Shown: piece after piece, positions 1 through 8,158 of the stretch
Layout of the letters: each line of letters opens with the position of its first letter
How positions within the stretch are numbered: the first letter of the stretch is position 1
Source: Paracoccus albicereus
GTDB lineage: Bacteria > Pseudomonadota > Alphaproteobacteria > Rhodobacterales > Rhodobacteraceae
Assembly: GCF_024359525.1 (NCBI RefSeq)
Contig: NZ_JAKZEU010000003.1
Location: 1-64,000, forward strand
Length of the DNA: 64,000 nt
Direction: 5' to 3'
Translations under genes and position numbers: made by a program
Notes under the pieces: model-generated
Seen by the model: only the letters and a program-made list of their open reading frames with translations
Told to the model about the DNA's origin: nothing
The model's database searches: none

Positions 1-6
1 AAGACG

Positions 7-165
7 TCATTCGTCGAATACGACAAAACCGCCCGCATATCCCTTCATCAAATCATCAATGTCAAAAAGCAGAGGAACCAAAATCACGGATGATGCGTCA
101 ATCTCCAGACGCCCCAACCGGTCATCAAATCCCCAGAATTTTGCTCCGTTTCCGAAGCAGATGCC
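7..165 (-). pseudogene. possible 3' remnant of an unidentified gene
   Basis: On the minus strand there is an open frame of about 53 codons between an in-frame TAG (166-168) and a TGA (7-9). The translation has a protein-like mix of aromatic, acidic and hydrophobic residues (it contains KFWGFDD and ends GGFVVFDE), and the local GC is lower than in the ribosomal genes beside it. There is no ATG near its 5' end and no clear ribosome binding site. It could be the tail of a decayed gene or chance. I do not recognise a family. Confidence 0.2.
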
Positions 166-168
166 CTA

Positions 169-423
169 ATTAGCGTTTGCCGTCGAAAGGGTCAAGAGAG
201 TGTCTCGACTTTTTTCTGGCTCGGCCTTTCAGACCCGGAACTTCGTGCTTTCGCCTTCCGCTCCTTCCGTCCGGTGCATCGTCGTCCGTTCGGTGAGGGG
301 CTGTCTAGAGATGGCCGCCGAGGGCTGCAACCAGAAAATAGTGGGTTTAAGAAGAAAAGTTCCAGATCGCTGATATCGTTCGAAAATTCTCTCTGGGTGG
401 CACTCGGCACAGCCCGAAGATGC
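169..423. other. intergenic stretch without a recognisable gene
   Basis: Between the possible remnant and the rpsI terminator I see no convincing coding frame on either strand. The short open frames lack ribosome binding sites and have arginine/serine-rich composition typical of shadows of GC-rich DNA. No promoter or tRNA-like fold is evident. Confidence 0.4.
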
Positions 424-454
424 AAAAAGGGGCGCGGTTTTCCGCGCCCCTTTT
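424..454 (-). terminator. rho-independent terminator of rplM-rpsI
   Basis: An uninterrupted inverted repeat (AAAAGGGGCGCGG with CCGCGCCCCTTTT, four-base loop) lies about 20 bp beyond the rpsI stop. On the minus strand the stem runs into a T tract. Position, stem strength and tail all fit an intrinsic terminator for the operon. Confidence 0.85.
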
Positions 455-474
455 CGACATAGGTTCGAAACGAC

Positions 475-987
475 TCAGCGCTTCGAGAACTGGAAGCTGC
501 GGCGTGCCTTGGCCCGACCGTACTTCTTGCGCTCGACCACGCGAGAATCGCGGGTCAGGAAGCCGGCGGCCTTCAGCGCGGCGCGCAGACTCGGTTCGTG
601 CAGCTGCAGTGCCTGGCTGATGCCGTGCTTGACCGCGCCCGCCTGTCCCGAGAGTCCGCCGCCCTTGACGGTGGCCTGCACATCGTACTGCCCGGCGACG
701 CCCGCGACGTCGAACGGCTGTTTCAGAATCATCTGCAACACCGGACGCGCGAAGTACTCGCTCATGTCCTTGCCGTTCACCATGACCTTGCCCGAACCCG
801 GACGCACCCAGACACGGGCGACCGCATCCTTGCGCTTGCCGGTAGCGTAGGACCGGCCCAAATCGTCGCGCTGCGGTTCGCGGCGCGCTTCGGTGAGCGA
901 GCTGGTGGAGGCGGCAGGCGCTTCGGCGACATCACCGCCCGAGACGACGGATTTCAGCTCGTCGAGGCTTTTGATTTCTTCGGCCAT
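475..987 (-). CDS. rpsI: 30S ribosomal protein S9
   Basis: 170 residues. The C-terminus, [17 protein letters not shown], is the signature tail of bacterial S9 that reaches the tRNA anticodon region of the small subunit. The core carries the S9 fold motifs ([12 protein letters not shown] near residue 50, GGG near residue 110). The first ~45 residues are an acidic/alanine-rich extension, as in many alphaproteobacterial S9 proteins. It starts one base after the rplM stop (TGATATG on the minus strand), so translation is coupled. A strong terminator follows. Confidence 0.97.
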   Translation of the reverse strand: MAEEIKSLDELKSVVSGGDVAEAPAASTSSLTEARREPQRDDLGRSYATGKRKDAVARVWVRPGSGKVMVNGKDMSEYFARPVLQMILKQPFDVAGVAGQYDVQATVKGGGLSGQAGAVKHGISQALQLHEPSLRAALKAAGFLTRDSRVVERKKYGRAKARRSFQFSKR

Positions 988-988
988 A

Positions 989-1453
989 TCACGCGCTCCG
1001 GGTGTTCTTGGCGTTCAGGGACTTGACGTCGAGCACTTCGGGCTGCTGCGCCTCGTGAGGATGCTCGGTGCCGGCATAGACGCGCAGGTTGGACATCTGC
1101 TGCTTCCCAAGCTTGTTTCGGGTGATCATGCGCTCAACCGCCTTGATCACGACGCGCTCGGGATGTGCGCCTTCCAGAACCTGGCGCGCGGTGCGGTGTT
1201 TGATCCCGCCCGGATGGCCGGTGTGCCAGTAATACTTCTTGTCGTCGCGCTTCTTGCCGGTCATCTGCACCTTGTCGGCGTTGATGATGATCACGTTGTC
1301 GCCCATGTCCATGTGGGGCGTGAAGCTCGGCTTGTGCTTGCCGCGAAGGCGCATGGCGACGATCGAGGCGAGACGGCCCAGCACGACGCCTTCGGCGTCA
1401 ATGAGGATCCATTTCTTGTCGATGTCCGCCGGGGTAGCGGTAAAAGTCTTCAT
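989..1453 (-). CDS. rplM: 50S ribosomal protein L13
   Basis: 154 residues, full length for L13, an early-assembly large-subunit protein. Recognisable stretches are the N-terminal [17 protein letters not shown] and the HTGHPGGI motif near residue 80. A purine-rich site (AAGGGAAGA) precedes the ATG. It is first in the rplM-rpsI operon, which is the usual bacterial order, with a promoter about 100 bp upstream and a terminator after rpsI. Confidence 0.97.
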   Translation of the reverse strand: MKTFTATPADIDKKWILIDAEGVVLGRLASIVAMRLRGKHKPSFTPHMDMGDNVIIINADKVQMTGKKRDDKKYYWHTGHPGGIKHRTARQVLEGAHPERVVIKAVERMITRNKLGKQQMSNLRVYAGTEHPHEAQQPEVLDVKSLNAKNTRSA

Positions 1454-1561
1454 CTCGGTCTTCCCTTGACGGGTTCATGAAAATTCGAATGCGAGCTTTT
1501 GGACCATCGCCAACGCGAAATCAAGCGCCAGACCAGAGGAAAAATCGTTACAAGTCAGTCA

Positions 1562-1590
1562 ATTATAATGTAGGTATCTGAATACCACAA
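1562..1590 (-). promoter_or_regulatory. sigma-70-type promoter for rplM-rpsI
   Basis: Read on the minus strand, -35 TTGTGG (1585-1590) and -10 TATAAT (1562-1567) are separated by exactly 17 bp. The -10 is a perfect consensus in otherwise GC-rich DNA. Transcription would begin near 1555, giving a leader of about 100 nt before rplM, long enough for leader-level ribosomal-protein control, although I do not identify a specific structure. Confidence 0.75.
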
Positions 1591-1621
1591 TTTGGGCCCT
1601 ATTGACGATGCTCCGTCAGAA

Positions 1622-2044
1622 TCAACCAGACGGAGGAATCGCGTAAGTCATCGAACAGCGGGCCACAGGCGCTTCGAGTCCTTCCGAGAAGATCAGTGCC
1701 TCGCCTACCGCCAGCAGACGACCCAGTTTCAGAATCCGGCACTCTGCTAGCAGGTCTGTCTCCGATCGCGGCTTGCGCAGGAAGTCGATCGAGGCATTGC
1801 TGGTCACCGCAAGCGCCACCGGCCCGATCCGCGACAGGATCGCCGTGTAGATCGCCAGGTCCGCAAGTGCGAACATCGACGGCCCGCTGACCGTCCCTCC
1901 CGGCCGCAGATGCGCGTGGCCGACGCGCAATCGCGCAATCAGGACGTCTTCCGACACGCTTTCAACCGCGAAATCCGGTGCGATCTGCTCGAAGTCACGT
2001 GCAAGAAACGCATTCAGCGAATCCCGGTCCATCGCAAGCGTCAT
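1622..2044 (-). CDS. PaaI-family hotdog thioesterase
   Basis: 140 residues, the size of a single hotdog-fold thioesterase. The HLRPGGTVSGPSMFALADLA stretch (residues ~45-65) is the central helix region of PaaI/YiiD-type acyl-CoA thioesterases. It is predicted to hydrolyse acyl-CoA esters in the cytoplasm; the substrate is unknown. A good Shine-Dalgarno (GGAGGAG) precedes the chosen ATG. It is transcribed divergently from the enoyl-CoA hydratase gene with 56 bp between starts, suggesting shared regulation in acyl-CoA metabolism. Confidence 0.85.
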   Translation of the reverse strand: MTLAMDRDSLNAFLARDFEQIAPDFAVESVSEDVLIARLRVGHAHLRPGGTVSGPSMFALADLAIYTAILSRIGPVALAVTSNASIDFLRKPRSETDLLAECRILKLGRLLAVGEALIFSEGLEAPVARCSMTYAIPPSG

Positions 2045-2100
2045 GCTTTCTCCTCCGCCACATCCGGCCTAGAGTTCCGCCTCAAACGGAGGATGGCAAG

Positions 2101-2886
2101 ATGAGCAGGCTGATCGAGCGCGAGGACATCGGACATGTGGCCCGCCTGACGCTGAACTCGCCACAGAACTTCAATGCCCTGTCGATGCGGATGATCGACG
2201 CCCTCTCGGACGCCTTGCGCGAGATCGAGACCGATGAACACGTGCGGGCCGTGATTCTGGCCGGTGCCGGAAAGGCATTCTGCGCGGGCCACGACCTACG
2301 AGAGATGCAGGCGGCGCGCGGCGACACCGACGCGGGGCGCGGTGCCTACGACACGCTATTCAACCGCTGCGCTGGAATGATGCAGATGCTGCCCGCCCTG
2401 CCCCAGCCCGTGATCGCACAGGTTCACGGGGTCGCGACGGCCGCAGGCTGTCAGCTTGTCGCGTCCTGCGATCTCGCGGTCGCGGCAGAGGGCACACGAT
2501 TTGGGGTCAACGGTGTCAATATCGGTCTGTTCTGCGCGACCCCGATGGTCGCCCTGACCCGCGCCGTGCCAGCAAAAGCCGCCTTTGAGATGCTCACCAC
2601 CGGCGAATTCATCGATGCGGCGCGGGCCCGCGAGTTGGGTTTGATCAACAGGGTTGCGCCACCGGAAAGCCTTGCCGAAGAAACGTTGCACATGGCTCAC
2701 GCGATTGCCGCCAAGCTGCCCATCGCCGTTCGCATGGGAAAGCGCGCCTTTCACGCCCAGCGCGGGCTTTCGCTCAGCGACGCCTACAGCAGCGCAGGCG
2801 AGACGATGTGCGAGAACATGATGCTGCCCGAAACTGACGAGGGCATCAGCGCCTTTCTGGAAAAGCGAAAACCGCGCTGGTCCTAG
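2101..2886 (+). CDS. enoyl-CoA hydratase/isomerase (ECHDC3-like)
   Basis: 261 residues of the crotonase superfamily. The oxyanion-hole segments are AGHDLREM (after FCAG, near residue 60) and the GVATAAGCQL segment (near residue 115), followed by GVNIGLFCATPMVALTR, typical of the ECHDC3-like branch. Catalytic acids cannot be assigned with certainty, so hydratase is a family-level call. The ATG at 2101 has GGAGG eight bases upstream; the frame stays open further 5' but would overlap the divergent thioesterase. The stop shares the CTAG tetranucleotide with the convergent ccdA stop. Confidence 0.85.
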   Translation: MSRLIEREDIGHVARLTLNSPQNFNALSMRMIDALSDALREIETDEHVRAVILAGAGKAFCAGHDLREMQAARGDTDAGRGAYDTLFNRCAGMMQMLPALPQPVIAQVHGVATAAGCQLVASCDLAVAAEGTRFGVNGVNIGLFCATPMVALTRAVPAKAAFEMLTTGEFIDAARARELGLINRVAPPESLAEETLHMAHAIAAKLPIAVRMGKRAFHAQRGLSLSDAYSSAGETMCENMMLPETDEGISAFLEKRKPRWS

Positions 2887-3638
2887 CCCAGCGCCGCAAG
2901 GCCCGGGAAGGTCTCAAGCAGCCAGTAGGACAGCGTCGCAAAACCTCCGGTCAGCAGCATGATCCCGACGACGATCAGCAGCGCTCCCATGATGCGCTCG
3001 ATCAGCACCATGTGGGGCTTGATCCGATTCATCAGACCCATGGCGCGCTGGATGAAGATTGCCGATAGCAGAAACGGAATGCCAAGCCCCAGTGCATAGA
3101 TCGCAAGAAGCGCGGTCCCCCGCCCCGCCTCTCCTCCGGAAGCGGCGAGTGACAGGATCATGCCCAACTGCGGACCGATGCAGGGTGTCCAGCCGAAGGC
3201 GAAGGCAAGCCCCAGAAGGTAGGCTCCGAACGCGCCGCCATCGCCGCGGCCGGCTTCTAGGCGTGCCTCCTGATCCAGGATCGGGATCCGGATGATACGC
3301 AGGAAATGCAGCCCCATCACGATCACAGCAACGCCCGAGATCTGCGACAGAAGCTTCTGGTATTGCAGAAAGGCGCGGCCAAAGGCCGACGCCGCGGCCC
3401 CCATGATCAGGAAGACCGTCGACAGGCCGAGGACGAAGAACAGCGCCGGCAGGGCTGCGCTGCGCTCTCCGGACTTCAGCCCGCTGACCCCGACACCGGT
3501 CATGTAGGCCAGATAGGGCGGGACGATGGGTAGAACGCAGGGCGACAGAAACGACAGGATGCCGGCCGCCAGGGCGACCAAGGCCGCGGGCAGAAACGCC
3601 GCGGTCAAGACATCGGGGGCAAGGTCCAGTCCGAACAT
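2883..3638 (-). CDS. ccdA: cytochrome c biogenesis protein CcdA
   Basis: 251 residues with about six membrane segments. The two cysteine motifs of the DsbD/CcdA transmembrane domain are present: SPCVLPIVPPYLAY near residue 32 and GWTPCIGPQLGM near residue 150. CcdA passes electrons from cytoplasmic thioredoxin across the inner membrane to periplasmic thiol proteins such as CcmG for cytochrome c maturation. An AAGGG site precedes the ATG. It lies 105 bp downstream of rne on the same strand, with a terminator-like hairpin between, and is tail-to-tail with the enoyl-CoA hydratase. Confidence 0.93.
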   Translation of the reverse strand: MFGLDLAPDVLTAAFLPAALVALAAGILSFLSPCVLPIVPPYLAYMTGVGVSGLKSGERSAALPALFFVLGLSTVFLIMGAAASAFGRAFLQYQKLLSQISGVAVIVMGLHFLRIIRIPILDQEARLEAGRGDGGAFGAYLLGLAFAFGWTPCIGPQLGMILSLAASGGEAGRGTALLAIYALGLGIPFLLSAIFIQRAMGLMNRIKPHMVLIERIMGALLIVVGIMLLTGGFATLSYWLLETFPGLAALG

Positions 3639-3703
3639 GCGACCCTTAAATCATCGTCGAAAGATGGGGGGAAGCGCGCGGGCGATCACGCCTGCGTTGC
3701 AAC

Positions 3704-3730
3704 CGCGCCGCCCAACGCTGGGGCGGCGCG
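3704..3730 (-). terminator. terminator-like hairpin after rne
   Basis: A 10-bp perfect stem (CGCGCCGCCC with GGGCGGCGCG, 7-nt loop) lies just beyond the rne stop. There is no clear T tract on the minus strand, so termination may be weak or the hairpin may only protect the mRNA 3' end. Confidence 0.5.
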
Positions 3731-3743
3731 ATGCAGATCAGCT

Positions 3744-6242
3744 TCAGCGGCCGAGCGACCACCAGCCGCGCCGCTTGGGACGGGCGGGTTTTTCGGAAAG
3801 GGGTTCGCCTGATGCCTGATCGGCGTCGGCCAATGCAGGCTCGGGTTCGGCTGCAGGCTGGCTGTCCGCATTGGCAAGCTCTTCACCCGCCCCATCGTTC
3901 AACTCGGTCTCAACGTCATCGGCCTGCTCTGCCGGAGCGGGCGCAGGATCGCGAAGATCGACCGTCTCGGGCGTCGCCTTCTCGGGTTCCACCTCCGCTT
4001 CGGCCGCGTTCGGCTCAGCTGTTGCAGCGGCATCCGCCACTTCGCCCTCAGGCTTTGCTGCGGCTGACTCGCTCGCCGGATCGCCCGATTCTTCCGGTAC
4101 GCCCGCAGAATCGTCCTTCTTCCGCCGACCACGGCCCCGCCCACGCGAACGGCGCGGCTTGTCGCGGCTCGTGTCGTCGTCTTGACCGGCAGCGTCCTGG
4201 TCGGCGGTGTCCGCGTCGGAAACAGCTTCCTCGGACGAACCCTCCTCTGAGGTATTGGCGTCGTCGGTGCTCTGATCCTCGTCGGACCGATCACCCGACT
4301 TCCGGCGGCGCCGACGGCGGCGCCGGCGCGACTTGCCGCCCTCATCGCCGGACCTGTCGTCATCCTCGGACCGATCGCCCGGACCGGACGTCCGCGCCGA
4401 AGCGTCGTCCGAGGCATCATCCTCGGCCGTGTCGGCTTCGTCGTCCTCGACGCTTTCGTCGTCGATCTGCGCCATCAGATCGGCATCGGCCGAGACGACA
4501 TGCGCACCCGCCTCGGGGACGGCGCGCGTCGCTGTCTTGAACTTCTCCAACGCGAAGTCGGGAGAGATCAGCGCGGGATCGGCTTCCACCCGGACCGACA
4601 TGCCATAGCGCGCCTCGATCCCGGCGATATGCTCGCGCTTCGCGTTCATCAGGAAGTTGGCGACCGCGACCGGCGCCTTGACCAGCACTTCCCGCGTACG
4701 CTTCTTCGTGCCCTCTTCCTCGATCGCACGCAGGATTGTCAGCGCAAGGCTGTCATCGCTGCGGATCAGGCCGGTGCCGTGGCAATGCGCGCAGGGCTGC
4801 GTGGTCGATTCCAGCATTCCCGGACGCAACCGCTGGCGCGACATCTCCATCAGCCCGAAGCCCGAGATCTTGCCGACCTGGATGCGGGCGCGGTCGGTCT
4901 TGAGCTTGTCCTTCAGGCGCTTCTCGACGGCGGCGTTGTTCTTGCGCTCGTCCATGTCGATGAAGTCGATGACGATCAGCCCGGCAAGGTCACGCAGACG
5001 AAGCTGCCGCGCGATCTCTTCGGCGGCTTCGAGGTTGGTCTTGGTCGCGGTCTCCTCGATCGATCCTTCCTTGGTCGCGCGACCCGAGTTCACGTCGATC
5101 GCGACCAGCGCCTCGGTCACGCCGATGACGATATAGCCGCCCGATTTCAGCTGCACGGTCGGGTTGAACATCCCGCCCAGATAGCTTTCGACCTGATAGC
5201 GCGCGTAAAGCGGCATCGGGTCGTTGTAATGCTTCACGTTCTTGGCGTGGGACGGCATGATCATCTTCATGAAGTCCTTGGCGGTCCGGTAGCCGCCCTC
5301 GCCCTCGACCAAGACCTCGTCGATCTCTTTCGAGTAGATGTCGCGGATCGTCCGCTTGATCAGATCGCCTTCCTCGTAGACCGGCGCGGGCGCGACCGAC
5401 TGGAAAGTCAGTTCGCGGATCTGTTCCCACAGCCGCATCAGGTATTCGTAGTCACGCTTGATCTCGGTCCGGGTGCGCTGGCTGCCCGCGGTGCGGATGA
5501 TCAGCCCGGCGCCTTTGGGCACTTCCAGTTCGCCGGCGATGTCCTTCAGCTTCTTGCGATCGGCCGCGTTGGTGATCTTGCGGCTGATCCCGCCGCCGCG
5601 CGCGGTGTTGGGCATCAGGACGCAATAGCGTCCGGCCAGCGACAGATAGGTCGTCAGCGCGGCGCCCTTGTTGCCGCGCTCTTCCTTGACCACCTGAACC
5701 AGCATGATCTGGCGGACCTTCACGACCTCCTGGATCTTGTAGCGGCGGGCGCGCGGCTTCTTGGCGGGACGGATCTCCTCGGCCACGTCCTCCTCGGCGA
5801 CGGACTCGATCGACTCGTCCTTCTCGGCGGCATCGACGGCCTCGTCGCCTTCGACGACATCGCCCTCGACCTTTTCAGCCTCGTCATCGGCTGCCTGCGC
5901 CTTCGCGCCACGGCGCTTGCCGCGCGACTGTTCCTCGGCCTCCTGAGCCTCGGCATACGCGCGTTCTTCGGCCAGCAGCGCCTCTCGGTCGGCGGCCGGG
6001 ATCTGATAGTAATCAGGATGGATCTCGGCGAAGGCCAGGAAGCCGTGGCGGTTTCCGCCGTAATCCACGAAGGCCGCCTGAAGCGAGGGTTCGACCCGCG
6101 TGATCTTGGCCAGATAGATGTTTCCGGCGAGTTGCCGCTTGTTTACGGTCTCGAAATCAAATTCTTCGACCTTGGTTCCGTCGACCACAACCACCCGAGT
6201 TTCCTCGGCATGGGTGGCGTCGATCAGCATTTTCTTTGCCAT
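3744..6242 (-). CDS. rne: ribonuclease E/G
   Basis: 832 residues. Main endoribonuclease for mRNA decay and rRNA/tRNA processing, and scaffold of the degradosome. Visible: N-terminal MAKKMLIDATHAEETR; an S1 region interrupted by a long acidic/lysine-rich insertion (~residues 90-170); the catalytic metal aspartates in DVNSG (~382) and IDFIDMDE (~425); and the zinc-link CAHCHGTG (~481). The C-terminal third is disordered and acidic with a run of about ten arginines (~637), probably RNA binding, and ends RRGWWSLGR. A TTG lies five codons upstream, but family N-termini begin at MAKKM. A leader of over 300 nt suggests the usual RNase E autoregulation. Confidence 0.95.
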   Translation of the reverse strand: MAKKMLIDATHAEETRVVVVDGTKVEEFDFETVNKRQLAGNIYLAKITRVEPSLQAAFVDYGGNRHGFLAFAEIHPDYYQIPAADREALLAEERAYAEAQEAEEQSRGKRRGAKAQAADDEAEKVEGDVVEGDEAVDAAEKDESIESVAEEDVAEEIRPAKKPRARRYKIQEVVKVRQIMLVQVVKEERGNKGAALTTYLSLAGRYCVLMPNTARGGGISRKITNAADRKKLKDIAGELEVPKGAGLIIRTAGSQRTRTEIKRDYEYLMRLWEQIRELTFQSVAPAPVYEEGDLIKRTIRDIYSKEIDEVLVEGEGGYRTAKDFMKMIMPSHAKNVKHYNDPMPLYARYQVESYLGGMFNPTVQLKSGGYIVIGVTEALVAIDVNSGRATKEGSIEETATKTNLEAAEEIARQLRLRDLAGLIVIDFIDMDERKNNAAVEKRLKDKLKTDRARIQVGKISGFGLMEMSRQRLRPGMLESTTQPCAHCHGTGLIRSDDSLALTILRAIEEEGTKKRTREVLVKAPVAVANFLMNAKREHIAGIEARYGMSVRVEADPALISPDFALEKFKTATRAVPEAGAHVVSADADLMAQIDDESVEDDEADTAEDDASDDASARTSGPGDRSEDDDRSGDEGGKSRRRRRRRRRKSGDRSDEDQSTDDANTSEEGSSEEAVSDADTADQDAAGQDDDTSRDKPRRSRGRGRGRRKKDDSAGVPEESGDPASESAAAKPEGEVADAAATAEPNAAEAEVEPEKATPETVDLRDPAPAPAEQADDVETELNDGAGEELANADSQPAAEPEPALADADQASGEPLSEKPARPKRRGWWSLGR

Positions 6243-6605
6243 GTAGGGTGCTTTCAAGCAGTCGCCCGCCGGGCGGCGCCTGTGTCAGGGGCCGGGGGCA
6301 GGACGGACTGCGATGGGGGGGCGCCCGATGCGCGGCATGGACAAGACGAGGTGGCAAGCCGGCGCGCTGTCGGCACGCTGGCTGTTCCCTGTCGTCAATC
6401 GCGCGGTTCATCGGGTCCTGGACCAGTTTGGGCCGGGCGCAGGGCGCCGCGGCGGCGAGAACTGCCCGCGCAGGTGATCCTGCTGAACGGGCGGCGGTTT
6501 TCCGCGTGACAGCCGTTCTGGACATTCGTCCCAACCATGCCGCCGCGCTGCGAAACTTACGGCCCCGCGCAACTCTTGGTTGAGCCATGCGCAAGGCGTG
6601 ACTGG
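6243..6605 (-). promoter_or_regulatory. long untranslated leader of rne
   Basis: No credible gene lies here. If the promoter at 6606-6635 is right, this is a leader of about 355 nt with several GC-rich inverted repeats, including CGCCCGCCGGGCG close to the start codon. Long structured leaders cleaved by RNase E itself mediate feedback in other bacteria. That role is inferred here. Confidence 0.45.
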
Positions 6606-6635
6606 AACATAGAGGGCCAAGCGGGGGAATTTCAA
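6606..6635 (-). promoter_or_regulatory. candidate promoter for rne
   Basis: Read on the minus strand: -35 TTGAAA (6630-6635), an 18-bp spacer, -10 TATGTT (6606-6611). It is the best sigma-70-like match in the gap and faces rne. Confidence 0.45.
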
Positions 6636-6780
6636 TGCCTAAATCGCCGCCAGAGCCGCCGTAGGCCGCTCGCCGCGCACCCGGATCCTCTCCGTTGCGC
6701 GGCGCTCCGACCCGTTTCACGCAGGCTTAACACTTCGTTCACGGGGCTGTCGCACCCTTCGCCTAGGGGATGTGCAACGG

Positions 6781-7695
6781 ATGGAATCGGGTGCTGACAT
6801 GGCCCTTGTTCATGTGAATGCGGACGACGGCGCCGCACCGGCAGAAGCGGCGCGGGTGGCCGGCACACTGGACGCCGACGCACCCATCATCGTGATGATC
6901 CACGGCTACCGCTTTTCTCCCGCATCCCCGTCTCACGATCCCCATCGTCACATCCTGGCGATGCAACCCGACGGCCGCGCCCGTCGCGTGCTGTCCTGGC
7001 CGCGTGCCCTCGGCATTGAACCCGCGACGTCTCAGGATCTTGCGGTCGGCTTCGGCTGGGAGGCGCGCGGCAGCCTGCGCCGCGCCTATGCCAGCGCAGA
7101 AGACAGCGCATCGGCGCTGGCGCGGATCGTCGACCGCTTGGCCGAGACGGCCAACAGGCCGGTCGCTCTGATCGCCCATTCGCTGGGCGCACGTGTCGCG
7201 CTTGGCTGTCTGCACCACGTATCGGCAGGCAGCCTCGGTCGGACGATCCTGCTTGCGGGCGCCGAATTCCGCACCACCGCCGAACAGGCGCTGTCGACAC
7301 CCGCCGGCAGGCGCGCCGAAATCATCAACGTCACCTCGCGCGAGAACGATCTGTTCGACTTCGCGCTGGAAATGCTGCTTAGCGCAGGCCGGCGGCAAGC
7401 GCTTGGCTTCGGCTTGAGCCAGCCGCGACGAAACTGGGTCGACGTGCAGATCGACGATGCACGGACACTGGCCGAACTGGCGCAGCTCGGCTTTCCGATG
7501 GACCCCCACGCACTGCGCATGTGCCACTGGTCGCCCTACCTGCGTCGCGGGGTGTTCGACTTTTACCGCACCGCCTTGCGCCAGCCCTGGGCGTTGCCGC
7601 TTGGAATGTTACGCCTGCGTCTGCCCCAGCCGACGGCGCCCCGATGGTCGCGTCTTTTCGCGACAACGCAGGATGCGGGGGGCCTGCGGGCCTAG
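6781..7695 (+). CDS. alpha/beta-hydrolase fold protein
   Basis: 304 residues. IVMIHGYRF (~residues 37-45) supplies the HG oxyanion region, and the nucleophile elbow is HSLGAR (~131-136), with the serine inside the usual G/H-x-S-x-G pattern. The conserved acid and histidine cannot be placed with confidence. The family is broad (esterases, lipases); substrate unknown. The ATG at 6781 has AGGGG about 11 bases upstream. A GTG at 6772 and an ATG at 6799 are alternatives. It is convergent with holC, stops 5 bp apart. Confidence 0.75.
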   Translation: MESGADMALVHVNADDGAAPAEAARVAGTLDADAPIIVMIHGYRFSPASPSHDPHRHILAMQPDGRARRVLSWPRALGIEPATSQDLAVGFGWEARGSLRRAYASAEDSASALARIVDRLAETANRPVALIAHSLGARVALGCLHHVSAGSLGRTILLAGAEFRTTAEQALSTPAGRRAEIINVTSRENDLFDFALEMLLSAGRRQALGFGLSQPRRNWVDVQIDDARTLAELAQLGFPMDPHALRMCHWSPYLRRGVFDFYRTALRQPWALPLGMLRLRLPQPTAPRWSRLFATTQDAGGLRA

Positions 7696-7699
7696 AGGC

Positions 7700-8158
7700 T
7701 CAGCGTTTCCGCTGCCAGCGACCGTCTTCTTCGGCCCAGTATTCCGCCTGCGTTCCCACCGCCGTCAGCGCCCGCCATTGATCCCGCGCTTGCGCCACCT
7801 GTGCGTCGCTGCCGCCATCGAACAGGATACAGGTCCTTTGCATCCGCGCGCAGTCTTCGGGGGCGACCCCTGCCCCGTCCAGTGTCATCAGGCAGGCGGG
7901 CGCGTTGGCCGGCGGCGCGCCCGCATCGCCCGCCACCGTCAGAAGCACTGGCTGGCGCGCGTCATGGGCGCCACCGGCCAAGCCATGCGGCAGGAACCCG
8001 TCGCCCTGCCACAACTGCTCGTCCAGAAGTGCCATCCGCGCCGCGTCGCTGCCCCTCACCTCGATCCGCCACCCGGCCTCCTGCGCCTTGCCGATCAGCT
8101 GCGTCAGCAGCCGTTCGGCAGGCGAACGCGTCAGGTGGTAGAACATGGCGTTGCCCAT
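7700..8158 (-). CDS. holC: DNA polymerase III subunit chi
   Basis: 152 residues, the usual HolC size. The N-terminal MFYHLTRSPAERLL and the mid-protein LLDEQLWQGDGFLPHGL segment are typical of chi, the clamp-loader accessory subunit that links the replisome to single-stranded DNA-binding protein. Its ATG overlaps the pepA stop by one base (TGATG), so the two are translationally coupled. The frame extends 5' into pepA, but nothing there resembles HolC. The pepA-holC pairing is common in proteobacteria. Confidence 0.92.
   Translation of the reverse strand: MGNAMFYHLTRSPAERLLTQLIGKAQEAGWRIEVRGSDAARMALLDEQLWQGDGFLPHGLAGGAHDARQPVLLTVAGDAGAPPANAPACLMTLDGAGVAPEDCARMQRTCILFDGGSDAQVAQARDQWRALTAVGTQAEYWAEEDGRWQRKR

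Noticed and set aside
4500..6509. 669-residue open frame on the plus strand opposite rne
   Set aside because: RNase E motifs on the minus strand are unambiguous; the opposite frame is a high-GC shadow with no recognisable domain.
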